DNA of 64,000 bases from an uncultured Mollicutes bacterium (GTDB lineage Bacteria > Bacillota_I > Bacilli_A > RFN20 > CAG-826). The stretch is from the NCBI GenBank assembly GCA_900540365.1, contig UQFN01000008.1:16148-80147 (forward strand), read 5' to 3'. Below are positions 17,223-25,587 of the stretch, in pieces. The notes under the pieces were generated by a model that saw nothing but the letters and a program-made list of their open reading frames with translations, was not told where the DNA came from and made no database searches. Position 1 is the first letter of the stretch. Each line of letters starts with the position of its first letter. Both the position numbers and the translations under genes were made by a program.

Positions 17223-19226
17223 TTATTTAACGACTGTTGTACCAACTTCAGAAATTCTTAAGTTAACCACTAATACAGCAGTTCCTTCACCTTCACCAAA
17301 GCCAATAGCAACTGATTGAGCAGAGAAATCCATTGTATTAGCAGCAGCATCTAATTTTAATGTATATTCTGAAGTATTTAATACGTTAGCGCCAGATGTA
17401 AATTTTAATCCAGCAAATACTGTAACCATATTTTCACTAGCAAGACCGATTAATCCTACTGTACTTAAGACACCAGCAGCTTGAGTATCATCAATTGTAT
17501 ATGTGAGAGTACCATCTGATTTCTTAGAACTAGTTACGAATGCATCACTATAACCATCCATATAATCATTTAATGTATAGAGCATATCATAGATACTTGA
17601 ATATGTAGTTCCATCAGTTTTTGAAACAACATCACCAACAACAAATGATCCACCTTCGTCTTTACCATATTCATGAACAAGACCATCTTCTCCAACAGTA
17701 TAACCATAACTTAATGGTGTAGCAGCTCCATCATGACCGTTTAAGTAGCAAAGTGCTTCTCTATACATTGTTTCATCGTCAATGTAAGTTACACCAGTTT
17801 GATATGCTAAATCAATAAATTGTGATAATGTTGAAGGTAATTCACTAGCAACAAATGGTAAACCAGTATCATAGTTGATAATACCAAGCGAATATTGAAC
17901 TTTATAATTTTTAGCCTCTTTAGCTGTTGCTAAGAAACTCATTTCAGCAGTTGCATCAGCAGGTAAAGGTTCATTAGAAGGATCATTAACAAATGCTTCT
18001 AAGTTTGTTTCAACAGTTGTACCAATACCAGTTAAAACATATGAATAGAGTTCCTCTTTAGTTTCATCTTGAGTATCGCTATTAATTGTAACACCAGTTA
18101 ATTCAACTTTAACAACTTCAACTTCATTTAATACAGAAGGTAAAATTTTAATATCGACGGCATCATAAAAATCACTAACATCTTGGAAGATTGTTCCGTA
18201 AACTAAAGTTGCATATAATGTATCACTTTGTACGTCAACACCAGTTCTAGCAAATAAATATGGATCTTCACCTTCATTTTGAACAAGTTCAAAAGAATCT
18301 AAAACTGTTGAGTCAAATGGCATATTAACAAAATAATTGCTCCAATCTGAAGTATTAGTTTGACTATAAGTGATTGTACTTACATCTGCTAAGCCTTCTT
18401 CAGTAAGACCACATGTAAAGAAATAACCATTAGCATTTCTTCCACCAACGAATCTAATTGATCCACTAACTTCATCTGTAACTAAAACATTATAATTATC
18501 GTTGTGTAAACCTTTAGCAATTACTTTGCTGCCGTCTCCTCCTAAAACAAGAGCACTATAATTAGTTCCAATTCCAGTTAAAAGTTGTCTTACTTTTCCT
18601 TCGGTTTGAGAAACAACAGTACCTTCTAATTTTGCGGTATGATCGCTTCCTGGAACACTTAATTTAACTTCATAAGCACCAATAGCTTTAAATGTTAAAG
18701 TCTTTCCATCACTACCTAATTCAACAGTATCAGCAGTAACAACTTCTGCAACGAAATCGGCAGTAGCTGTAACAGGAGCTGTAACTGTAACTGAGACTAA
18801 ATCATCAAGATTAACAGTTTGGCCAACCATAGCATAAGTTAAAGGTTGAACATTGATACCTCCAACAACCGGAACAGCATTAAAAGTAACACTTACTTCT
18901 TTTCCTTCGCAAGCAACTTTAACTTCACATGCACCAACTCCGATTACTCTAACTGAAGTACCAGTATCACCACCAACTTTTTGAAGTGTTGTTGTTGTAA
19001 CGACTGTAACTGTAACCGTTTTTGTCTCGTCAGCTTTCCCGTCAAAACGAACAAGAGGTTTCAAATCAACGGTAGCACCATATTCTTGGTCTCCAACAGC
19101 TTCAACTGTTAATTCCCCAAAACTAGCTTGTTGTCCACAACCTGCTAAAGTAGTTAATGTAAGACCAACCGTTCCAAAAGCAAGAACAGAACTTAAAGCA
19201 AGTACACCTAAATTTCTTTTCTTCAT
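17223..19226 (-). CDS. Large surface lipoprotein, function unknown
   Basis: This is a 667-residue lipoprotein with signal peptide and lipobox TLAGC (Cys30). Residues ~33-205 are beta-rich with two or three Ig-like repeats (TVEAVGDQEYGATVDLKPL, VGQTVNLDDLVSVTV, GAYEVKLSVPGSD). The rest is acidic, Thr/Ser-rich and unrecognised, with no metalloprotease or hydrolase motif. It has its own promoter and an AAGGAG ribosome site, and precedes the subtilase. It may be a cell-surface partner of that protease, but nothing proves this. Confidence 0.7.
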   Translation of the reverse strand: MKKRNLGVLALSSVLAFGTVGLTLTTLAGCGQQASFGELTVEAVGDQEYGATVDLKPLVRFDGKADETKTVTVTVVTTTTLQKVGGDTGTSVRVIGVGACEVKVACEGKEVSVTFNAVPVVGGINVQPLTYAMVGQTVNLDDLVSVTVTAPVTATADFVAEVVTADTVELGSDGKTLTFKAIGAYEVKLSVPGSDHTAKLEGTVVSQTEGKVRQLLTGIGTNYSALVLGGDGSKVIAKGLHNDNYNVLVTDEVSGSIRFVGGRNANGYFFTCGLTEEGLADVSTITYSQTNTSDWSNYFVNMPFDSTVLDSFELVQNEGEDPYLFARTGVDVQSDTLYATLVYGTIFQDVSDFYDAVDIKILPSVLNEVEVVKVELTGVTINSDTQDETKEELYSYVLTGIGTTVETNLEAFVNDPSNEPLPADATAEMSFLATAKEAKNYKVQYSLGIINYDTGLPFVASELPSTLSQFIDLAYQTGVTYIDDETMYREALCYLNGHDGAATPLSYGYTVGEDGLVHEYGKDEGGSFVVGDVVSKTDGTTYSSIYDMLYTLNDYMDGYSDAFVTSSKKSDGTLTYTIDDTQAAGVLSTVGLIGLASENMVTVFAGLKFTSGANVLNTSEYTLKLDAAANTMDFSAQSVAIGFGEGEGTAVLVVNLRISEVGTTVVK

Positions 19227-19252
19227 AAATTCTCCTTTCGAAATATAGATTT

Positions 19253-19280
19253 ATTTTAAAACATGATTATTTTTTGTAAA
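19253..19280 (-). promoter_or_regulatory. Promoter of the large lipoprotein gene
   Basis: A -35 TTTACA (19275-19280), 16 bp and a -10 TAAAAT (19253-19258) lie 27 nt upstream of the start on the minus strand. Confidence 0.55.
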
Positions 19281-19399
19281 GTTTTTTTGATTTCCTTAAT
19301 AAAATTGAAATTGTTTAGACCTTATCGACAAAAAGATATTTTTTAAAAATTAATAATATTCTTAAATCAGATTTTTTTTAATTAAATTTGTCTAAAAAT

Positions 19400-19446
19400 A
19401 ATTAAAAAAGGCTTAAGTTTTTATTTTATTAATACTTTATAGCCTT
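19400..19446 (-). terminator. Terminator of the HAD-spx operon
   Basis: AAAGGCT-ATAA and TTAAGCCTTT pair across an A/T-rich loop and are followed by TTTTTT on the minus strand, downstream of the spx stop. Confidence 0.6.
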
Positions 19447-19479
19447 TCTTTTTCCTTAATTTAACTAATATTTAATAAA

Positions 19480-19929
19480 TTATCTAATTGATTTTAAGAA
19501 GTCTTGATAGTCTTTATTACAGCTTGGACAATCATCACAAGAAGAAAAGTGTGAACAATTTCTTTCTGCTACCCTTCTAGCTGCCGGAATAAAAGAACGT
19601 ATTTCTTCTTCATTATATCCAACTTGAATTTTACGGTCATCAACCATAATAGGGCGCTTTAAGCAACTAGGATTTTTTTTAATAAATTCAATTAACTCAT
19701 TCAAGGTCATTGAATCAATATCAACATTTCCTTCCTTAATAATATTACTTCTTTTTGAAATAATATCATCAGTACCATTTTCGCTCTTTTCTAAAATTTC
19801 TTTTAGTTCTTTAGGATTTAAAACACTTGTAAAAATATTTTTTTCAACATATTCAATATGTTGTTCATCAAACCATTTTTTCACTTTTTTGCAACTACTG
19901 CAACTTGGAGATGTATAAATCTTAATCAT
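19480..19929 (-). CDS. spx: Spx-like thioredoxin-fold regulator with C-terminal cysteine cluster
   Basis: This 149-residue protein belongs to the ArsC/Spx family. The redox CXXC is Cys10-Ser-Ser-Cys13 (YTSPSCSSC). The RPI motif (Arg92) and QVGYNEEEIRSFIPAARR match Spx, which binds the RNA polymerase alpha C-terminal domain during disulfide stress. B. subtilis Spx is 131 residues; here the tail adds CX6CX2CX2C (Cys125, 131, 134, 137), a possible metal or redox site. ATG 19929 is preferred over a TTG one codon earlier because AGGAGG lies 7 nt before the ATG. It follows the HAD gene by 16 nt. Confidence 0.85.
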   Translation of the reverse strand: MIKIYTSPSCSSCKKVKKWFDEQHIEYVEKNIFTSVLNPKELKEILEKSENGTDDIISKRSNIIKEGNVDIDSMTLNELIEFIKKNPSCLKRPIMVDDRKIQVGYNEEEIRSFIPAARRVAERNCSHFSSCDDCPSCNKDYQDFLKSIR

Positions 19930-19945
19930 CAAAATTCCTCCTTAT

Positions 19946-20590
19946 CTATTTTATATAATTTAATATGTCTTGGAAATTATTAAGTTTTATGCAACTAAAT
20001 TTATCTTGATCTTCTTTGTGACAATATCCATATGTTAGAAAAATCATATCCATATGTAAGTTCATTGCAGTTAAATAATCAGTATAACTATCTCCAGCAT
20101 AAAGGCCTTCATAAGGACTTAAATTATTTTCTTTTAAAATTCTATTTAATAATGTGACATCAGGCTTTACTTTATATCCTTCAACAAAGCCTTGAGTTTT
20201 TAAGATTTTAATGTCTTTTAATGAAGCATTGACAATTTTATTTAAAATATCATTCGGTTTATTACTATATATAATGATTTTAATACCATCTTTATTTAGC
20301 TTTTTTAATGTTTTTATAACGCCTTTAAATGGAGGGGATATATATTGAGTTTCTTCATAGTATTTTAAAAATTCTTGATATTGTTTTTCTAATTCCTCAT
20401 CAAAATCGCTTCGATGAGTTAATCTAAGAAAAAGTTTCCTTGCTCCATCACCTATGAATTCTTTAACCTCGTCATAACTATATCGATATGGATAATTAAA
20501 TTTTTCCATTAATAAATTACTAGCATTTGTTAAGCCTTTTAAGGTATCAAGCAAAGTCCCATCAAAATCAAAAATCACAAATTTCTTCAT
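19946..20590 (-). CDS. HAD-superfamily phosphatase, Gph/PpaX-like
   Basis: This is a 214-residue haloacid dehalogenase phosphatase. Motif I is FDFDGTLLDT near the N-terminus, motif II is IIIYSNKP, and motif III with the acidic pair is YAGDSYTDYLTA. The alpha-helical cap (residues ~15-85) is of the phosphoglycolate phosphatase type. The substrate cannot be fixed from sequence; phosphoglycolate, pyrophosphate or small sugar phosphates are usual. It is co-directional with spx 16 nt downstream. No clear ribosome site precedes its ATG. Confidence 0.85.
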   Translation of the reverse strand: MKKFVIFDFDGTLLDTLKGLTNASNLLMEKFNYPYRYSYDEVKEFIGDGARKLFLRLTHRSDFDEELEKQYQEFLKYYEETQYISPPFKGVIKTLKKLNKDGIKIIIYSNKPNDILNKIVNASLKDIKILKTQGFVEGYKVKPDVTLLNRILKENNLSPYEGLYAGDSYTDYLTAMNLHMDMIFLTYGYCHKEDQDKFSCIKLNNFQDILNYIK

Positions 20591-20634
20591 AGATAATTAA
20601 TATCATTTTTATAACAAAAAAGCCACATTTTTAT

Positions 20635-20660
20635 TAAAAAGCCTGCAAATCTAAGTTATT
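20635..20660 (-). repeat. Dispersed intergenic repeat, copy 3
   Basis: On the minus strand directly after the htpG stop the sequence reads TAACTTAGATTTGCAGGC followed by a T-run. It matches the family core with two differences. Confidence 0.5.
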
Positions 20661-22587
20661 TATTTAGATTTAAAGATTTCATAATAATTTTATTTAATGT
20701 CTTAGCAAAGTTTTCTTTATTTTTAATTTGATATCCTTCAAGAAGCATTGCTTCATCATAAAGCAAATTAGCATAGTCGTTTAATTCATCTTGATTTTTC
20801 TTAATTTCCATAATTGCTTTTACTAATTCATGATCAGGATTAAGTTCTAATACTTTCGTAGATTTAACATCTTCATTTTCACCTTTTGGTAAATCATTAA
20901 TTATTTTTTCCATATTAAGACTTAAACCATTTTTAGTCGTGATACAAACTGGAGAATCAACTAGTTTTGTTGAGAAACTAACTTCATCAACTTTATCTTT
21001 TAAAGCTTCTTTTAAATTATCAAGTAATTCTTTATTTTTTGCATTTAAAACATCAATTTTACTTTTTTCTTCTTCAGTTAAAGTTTTACTACTTACATCA
21101 TTAATATTTTTAAATTCATAACCTTCATAGTCTTTCATAGCCATAAAGAAGAATTCATCAATGTTATCGACGCAAAGTAATACATTTATATTTTGTTTTT
21201 TAAAAGATTCAAGTTCAGGTAAAAGTTTTATAGATTCAATCGAATCACCACTTGCATAATAAATTACTTTTTCGTCTTTATTAGCTTCATCAATATAAGA
21301 TTTTAAACTAATATATTTATCTGAATCTTTTAAGGATTTAAATAAAATTAAATCTTTTAATAAGTCTTTTTTACTTCCAAACGAACTATAAACTCCAAAT
21401 TTTAAGTGATTTCCATAAACTTCATAAAATTTAACGTACTTATCGAAATCATTTTGTTTTAATTCTTCTAAATGTTTAACGACTTTATTTTCAATATTAT
21501 CTCTAATTTTTATTAATTTAGCATCGTCTTGAAGCATTTCACGAGAAATATTTAAACTTAAATCACTTGAATCAACTAAACCTTTAATAAATTTAAGATA
21601 ATCAGGAACTAATTCTTTACATTTATCTTTAATAAAGACACCTTTACTATATAAAGTTAAACCTTTTTCATAATTGTCACTATATAAATCATAAGGAGCA
21701 TGGCTAGGGATATAAATTAAAGCATTATAGCTAATCATACCTTCAACAGTTAAATATAATGAAGCGATTGGATCAGTATAATCATAAAATTTTGTCTTGT
21801 AAAATTCATTTAATTCTTCCGTTGTAACATCCTTTTTATTCTTTTTCCATAAAGGAATCATCGAATTTAAAATCGTTGTAGTTTTTTCTTCTACAAATTC
21901 ATTTTCGATTTCTTTATTATTTTCGTCCAATTTTGGTTTTTTAATAATTTCATCTAGTTTAATAGGATATCTAACATAATCACTATATTTTTTTACTAAA
22001 CTTTTAATTTCGTATTCATCTAAATATTCACTAAATTTAGTGTCTTTTGTGTCATCCTTTAGATACACTTTAACAGTTGTCCCACTATCTTTTAAATCAC
22101 ATTTATCAATACTATAAGTTGAACTGCCTTCACTACTAAAAATATATCCGCTTTCATCATTAATTGACTTTGTTAAAACTTCTACTTTTTTAGCAACCAT
22201 AAAGGCACTATAAAAGCCAACACCAAATTGACCAATAATATCAAAATCGTTTTGATCTTTATTTTCTTTTAATTTATTAATAAATTCCTTAGAACCACTT
22301 TTAGCAATTGTTCCAAGATTTTTAATAAGTTCGTCATGGGTCATTCCAACTCCATTATCACTTATTGAGATGCATTTATTTTCTTTATCTATATCGATTT
22401 TTATAAAATATTCATCTTTTGAAGGTATTTTATCATTACTTGTTAAAGCTAAATACTTATATTTATCTAAAGCGTCACTAGCATTAGAAATTAATTCTCT
22501 TAAAAATATCTCTTTATTTGAATAAATTGAGTTAATCATTAAATTTAATAGTTCTTTAGATTCTGTTTCAAATTCTTTTAATTCCAT
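20656..22587 (-). CDS. htpG: Hsp90-family chaperone HtpG
   Basis: This is a 643-residue Hsp90 homologue. The N-terminal GHKL ATPase region is complete: ETESKELLNLMINSIYSNKEIFLRELISNASDALDK split around its catalytic Glu, DNGVGMT, and GQFGVGFYSAFMV. The middle domain carries NISREMLQ, and a C-terminal dimerisation region follows. The length matches bacterial HtpG. The start at 22587 follows AGGAGGAACAAAT. Two CIRCE-like operators stand immediately upstream, so HrcA control on heat shock is expected, whereas htpG in B. subtilis is outside the HrcA regulon. Confidence 0.96.
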   Translation of the reverse strand: MELKEFETESKELLNLMINSIYSNKEIFLRELISNASDALDKYKYLALTSNDKIPSKDEYFIKIDIDKENKCISISDNGVGMTHDELIKNLGTIAKSGSKEFINKLKENKDQNDFDIIGQFGVGFYSAFMVAKKVEVLTKSINDESGYIFSSEGSSTYSIDKCDLKDSGTTVKVYLKDDTKDTKFSEYLDEYEIKSLVKKYSDYVRYPIKLDEIIKKPKLDENNKEIENEFVEEKTTTILNSMIPLWKKNKKDVTTEELNEFYKTKFYDYTDPIASLYLTVEGMISYNALIYIPSHAPYDLYSDNYEKGLTLYSKGVFIKDKCKELVPDYLKFIKGLVDSSDLSLNISREMLQDDAKLIKIRDNIENKVVKHLEELKQNDFDKYVKFYEVYGNHLKFGVYSSFGSKKDLLKDLILFKSLKDSDKYISLKSYIDEANKDEKVIYYASGDSIESIKLLPELESFKKQNINVLLCVDNIDEFFFMAMKDYEGYEFKNINDVSSKTLTEEEKSKIDVLNAKNKELLDNLKEALKDKVDEVSFSTKLVDSPVCITTKNGLSLNMEKIINDLPKGENEDVKSTKVLELNPDHELVKAIMEIKKNQDELNDYANLLYDEAMLLEGYQIKNKENFAKTLNKIIMKSLNLNK

Positions 22588-22601
22588 ATTTGTTCCTCCT
22601 A

Positions 22602-22628
22602 TTAGCACTCAACAATTTTAACTGCTAA
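22602..22628 (-). promoter_or_regulatory. CIRCE-like operator 1 (HrcA site)
   Basis: TTAGCACTC, a 9-bp spacer, then AACTGCTAA. The left arm is the perfect CIRCE half and the right arm has mismatches. It overlaps the htpG leader just before the ribosome site. Confidence 0.75.
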
Positions 22629-22648
22629 ACATTATTGTACTACATTTT

Positions 22649-22675
22649 TTAGCACTTGCAATAATAAAGTGCTAA
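22649..22675 (-). promoter_or_regulatory. CIRCE-like operator 2 (HrcA site)
   Basis: TTAGCACTT, 9 bp, AAGTGCTAA: a perfect inverted repeat differing from the CIRCE consensus only at the symmetric inner base. It lies 47 bp from the first operator, in the promoter zone of htpG. Confidence 0.9.
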
Positions 22676-22692
22676 TTATTTTATAAAAGTAA

Positions 22693-22715
22693 AATAAAAG
22701 CCTTCATATGAAGGC
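22693..22715 (-). terminator. Terminator of prs
   Basis: The self-complementary GCCTTCATATGAAGGC (22700-22715) is followed on the minus strand by TTTTATTTTA. It separates prs from htpG. Confidence 0.85.
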
Positions 22716-22739
22716 CTTAATAATCAAATTAATAATAAA

Positions 22740-23711
22740 TTAGTGGAATCTTGTGTAAATATTTTTAATATTCTCATGTGATTCATGAGATTTAATAACA
22801 TCAGCAATCATGCTAGCAATTGAAACAACTTTAATTTTATTACTATGATAAAACTCAGGATGTTCAATCGTATCAGTAACAAAAACGCCATTTACAAAAT
22901 CTGCTTCTTCAAACTTCTTAAGAGCATTATGTGAAAATAAAGCATGTGAAACACAAATATAGATTTTTTTAGCACCTTTTTCTTTTAATACTTTGGCCCC
23001 AGCTAAAATTGTACCCCCAGTATCAATAATATCATCGACCATAACACAAATTTTATTTTCAATTTCTCCGATAATGTTCGTAATTTCAGCAACATTAGGT
23101 TTAGGCCTTCTCTTATCAATAATAACTAAACTACTATTTGGAACATAGTTTGAAACATCTCTAGCTCGATACATTGCTCCATGATCAGGAGAAACAATTG
23201 CAACATCATGAGTGTTTATATTATCTTTTCTAAATAACTCATTTAATGTTTCAGCAAACAAAACACTAGGAGTTAAATTATCAAGTGGAACGCTAAAAAA
23301 TCCTTGTATTTGAGGGGTGTGAAGTTCCATTGTAAGAACTCTTGAAACACCTGCATTTGAGAATAAATCTGCTACAAGTCGAGCACTAATTGGTTCATTC
23401 GCATGAGCGATACGGTCTTGTCGTGCATAGCCATAATAAGGCATTATTAATGTAATTTCCTTACAATTAGCTCTTTTTATACCATCAATGAATAAAAGTG
23501 TTTCCATTATTCTATCATTAACTGGGCTACATGTTGATTGAATTATGTATATTTTTTTCCCACGCACATCAACTTTACTAGTTGCCAAACATTCTCCATC
23601 TGCAAAATGTAAAATTTCTGCTTCACTACGTTTTATTCCAAGTAAAGAACAAACTTTATCTGTTAACGAAACATTACTTGTCAATGCAAACACTAATATG
23701 TCTTTAATCAT
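22740..23711 (-). CDS. prs: Ribose-phosphate pyrophosphokinase
   Basis: This 323-residue enzyme makes PRPP from ribose 5-phosphate and ATP for nucleotide, His and Trp synthesis. Visible signatures are the flexible-loop region YGYARQDR, the metal/ATP region LHTPQIQGFF, and the PRPP-binding loop VMVDDIIDTGGTI. The substrate region VSPDHGAMYRAR is more divergent than the usual VSPDVGG, which hints at a second-type Prs, but the fold is complete. The start at 23711 follows GAGGTGC; an earlier in-frame ATG lacks a site. It is monocistronic with its own terminator. Confidence 0.92.
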   Translation of the reverse strand: MIKDILVFALTSNVSLTDKVCSLLGIKRSEAEILHFADGECLATSKVDVRGKKIYIIQSTCSPVNDRIMETLLFIDGIKRANCKEITLIMPYYGYARQDRIAHANEPISARLVADLFSNAGVSRVLTMELHTPQIQGFFSVPLDNLTPSVLFAETLNELFRKDNINTHDVAIVSPDHGAMYRARDVSNYVPNSSLVIIDKRRPKPNVAEITNIIGEIENKICVMVDDIIDTGGTILAGAKVLKEKGAKKIYICVSHALFSHNALKKFEEADFVNGVFVTDTIEHPEFYHSNKIKVVSIASMIADVIKSHESHENIKNIYTRFH

Positions 23712-23752
23712 AATGCACCTCAAAAAAACATTTTAATTATACATTATAAATA

Positions 23753-24634
23753 TCATGAATTTAAGAAATTAATAATATCTTGATAAACAATTTGATTATT
23801 TTCTTCATTTAATATCTCATGTCTCATATTTTCATAAATGATTAATTGAGCATTTAGACCATATTTTAAATATTCTTTTTGTAATTTTAAAAGGCCTTTT
23901 GAATAATTTCCTACTGGATCTTCTTTTCCACCAATAATTAATATAGGTAAATTTTTATTAATTTGTTTCATTTTATTTTTATTATGTAAAGAACTTAAGC
24001 CTTTTAAAAATTCATAATAAAATCCATTAGTACAATTAAAGCCGCTTAAAGGATCTTCATCGTATTTTTTAACATTTTCCTTATTTCTAGAAATCCAAGC
24101 ACTTTTTGATTCATTTATAAAAGGTTTCTCATAAGCACCGATTGCTAATTTATATAAAAAACCAGCTTCTTGATCATAATTCTTTTTATTTACCACAAGG
24201 TGTGCTAAAAAATTTCCTAATTTAAATAAAATCGTTTTGCCATTACTTCCACATAAAACAACTTTATCTAAATTTCCTTTATATTCTTGAATATATCCTT
24301 GAGTAATAAAACTTCCCATTGAGTGAGCAAATAAATAAACTTTTTTATTTTCTTTTTTAAATTTATTAATTAATTCATCAATGGTTGCTTCCATTTTAAA
24401 GAAATAATCTTTTCCTGGATTACCAAGTTTACCATTTTTTCCTTGTCCATAATGATCTAAACAATAAACAGAAATTTTATTTTCATTTAGAAAAGAAGCA
24501 AAATGATTATATCTTGAAGAATGTTCAGCCATACCAGTTACTAATAAAAGTATTGCTTCTTCATCTTTAACGATCCATTTATGTCCATATAATTCATCAT
24601 TAAATTGATTAGTATATTTAAATTCTTCTTTCAT
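23753..24634 (-). CDS. Alpha/beta hydrolase, monoacylglycerol lipase/lysophospholipase-like
   Basis: This is a 293-residue serine hydrolase of the S33/lysophospholipase type. The nucleophile elbow is AHSMGS. The oxyanion region lies near LLVTGMAEHSSRYNHF, a signature of the monoglyceride lipase branch. The acid is probably the Asp in GGKEDPVG and the His the one in ENMRHEILNE. No signal peptide is visible, so it is cytoplasmic. It starts right after the carD-like stop with GGAGGATGATTAAATG, so the two are co-translated. The physiological substrate is unknown. Confidence 0.85.
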   Translation of the reverse strand: MKEEFKYTNQFNDELYGHKWIVKDEEAILLLVTGMAEHSSRYNHFASFLNENKISVYCLDHYGQGKNGKLGNPGKDYFFKMEATIDELINKFKKENKKVYLFAHSMGSFITQGYIQEYKGNLDKVVLCGSNGKTILFKLGNFLAHLVVNKKNYDQEAGFLYKLAIGAYEKPFINESKSAWISRNKENVKKYDEDPLSGFNCTNGFYYEFLKGLSSLHNKNKMKQINKNLPILIIGGKEDPVGNYSKGLLKLQKEYLKYGLNAQLIIYENMRHEILNEENNQIVYQDIINFLNS

Positions 24635-25120
24635 TTAATCATCCTCCTTATAAAGATAATCATGAATAAATTTATCACTATCTTCTTTTGTTAAATTAAA
24701 AATAACAGATGTTTCATCAATTAACATTCTTTTTGCAGTATCTAACATTCTAGTATCTTCAAGACCTAAAGCTTGGTTTTTATCACCTTTATATTCCTTA
24801 TATAAATATAAAACTTTAGTTAAATAACCAATATTTTTGATATCTCCACTATATAGAAGTTCCTTAAAACGCGTTCTTCTTTGTTTAGAAAAGTCAAATT
24901 CAACATCTTTAATTGAACGCATATAATTTAAAACATCAAAAATTTCATCCTTAGTTAATAAAGGACGATATAAATCATTTTTTTTATCAATAGGACAATA
25001 AAGGATAAGGCTATCTTCATTTAAAGCCTTAATTTTGTAATATAAAGCTTCGTTTAATTCAACAGTATCAATTACTTCACATAAACCATGAACTTTATGA
25101 ACAATTAATTTCCTTTCCAT
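24635..25120 (-). CDS. CarD/CdnL-family transcription regulator
   Basis: This 161-residue protein has the CarD/CdnL/TRCF N-terminal RNA polymerase interaction domain (VHKVHGLCEVIDT..LYYKIKAL, residues 5-60) and a helical C-terminal part with basic residues (FDFSKQRRTRFKELLYSGDI). Such proteins bind the RNA polymerase beta subunit and stabilise open complexes, often at rRNA promoters. It lies in front of a hydrolase gene with coupled translation. The ribosome site is weak. Confidence 0.85.
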   Translation of the reverse strand: MERKLIVHKVHGLCEVIDTVELNEALYYKIKALNEDSLILYCPIDKKNDLYRPLLTKDEIFDVLNYMRSIKDVEFDFSKQRRTRFKELLYSGDIKNIGYLTKVLYLYKEYKGDKNQALGLEDTRMLDTAKRMLIDETSVIFNLTKEDSDKFIHDYLYKEDD

Positions 25121-25191
25121 CGCAAAACCTATCTTTATTTTACTATAAAATTTTCTCTTTTGTAAGAAAGAAAATTTAACTTATTTTCATA

Positions 25192-25231
25192 AAAAAATTA
25201 AAAAATTATTGAGTTTTGCAGGGTTTTTTAT
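25192..25231 (+). repeat. Dispersed intergenic repeat, copy 4
   Basis: On the plus strand an A-run leads to TTATTGAGTTTTGCAGGG and a T-run. Unlike the other copies it lies between divergent gene starts and not after a visible gene end, so a lost upstream gene is possible. Confidence 0.55.
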
Positions 25232-25338
25232 AAAAATAAGCAAAAACTATTTAATTTTAGGTTATAAAATATTAATATAAAATAGACAAAAGGAGAACAA
25301 AAGTTGTTTTACTAATAAAAGATAACTAGAAATTATTT

Positions 25339-25587
25339 ATGGAAAATTACATTGTTGATATCAAAGAAGGAAAAATTAAATTATTTATTGATGAAGTTGA
25401 AGTTGGTTATGTTCTTTTTAAGATAAGCCTAGATAAATTCAATATTTTATCAACAATTGTTTATGAACAATTTAAAGGCAAGGGATACGCTAAAAAACTA
25501 ATGAATTATATACTTGAATACACAACAAAAAATAAGTTGGTTTTAGAATATACTTGTTCTTACGCTAATAATTATTTTAATAAGTAA
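25339..25587 (+). CDS. Small GNAT-like acetyltransferase (COG2388 type)
   Basis: This 82-residue protein matches the compact GNAT family. Its beta strands are followed by the acetyl-CoA-binding region FKGKGYAKKLMNYILEYT (the Q/R-x-x-G-x-G/A equivalent) and a final CSYANNYF strand, as in YidJ-like proteins. It is slightly short but probably complete. No Shine-Dalgarno lies near the ATG; a good AGGAGA is about 45 nt upstream with no usable start behind it. A weak promoter (TTGTTT-17-TAGAAA) ends 6 nt before the ATG. Its stop abuts the convergent hydrolase stop with no spacer. Confidence 0.65.
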   Translation: MENYIVDIKEGKIKLFIDEVEVGYVLFKISLDKFNILSTIVYEQFKGKGYAKKLMNYILEYTTKNKLVLEYTCSYANNYFNK

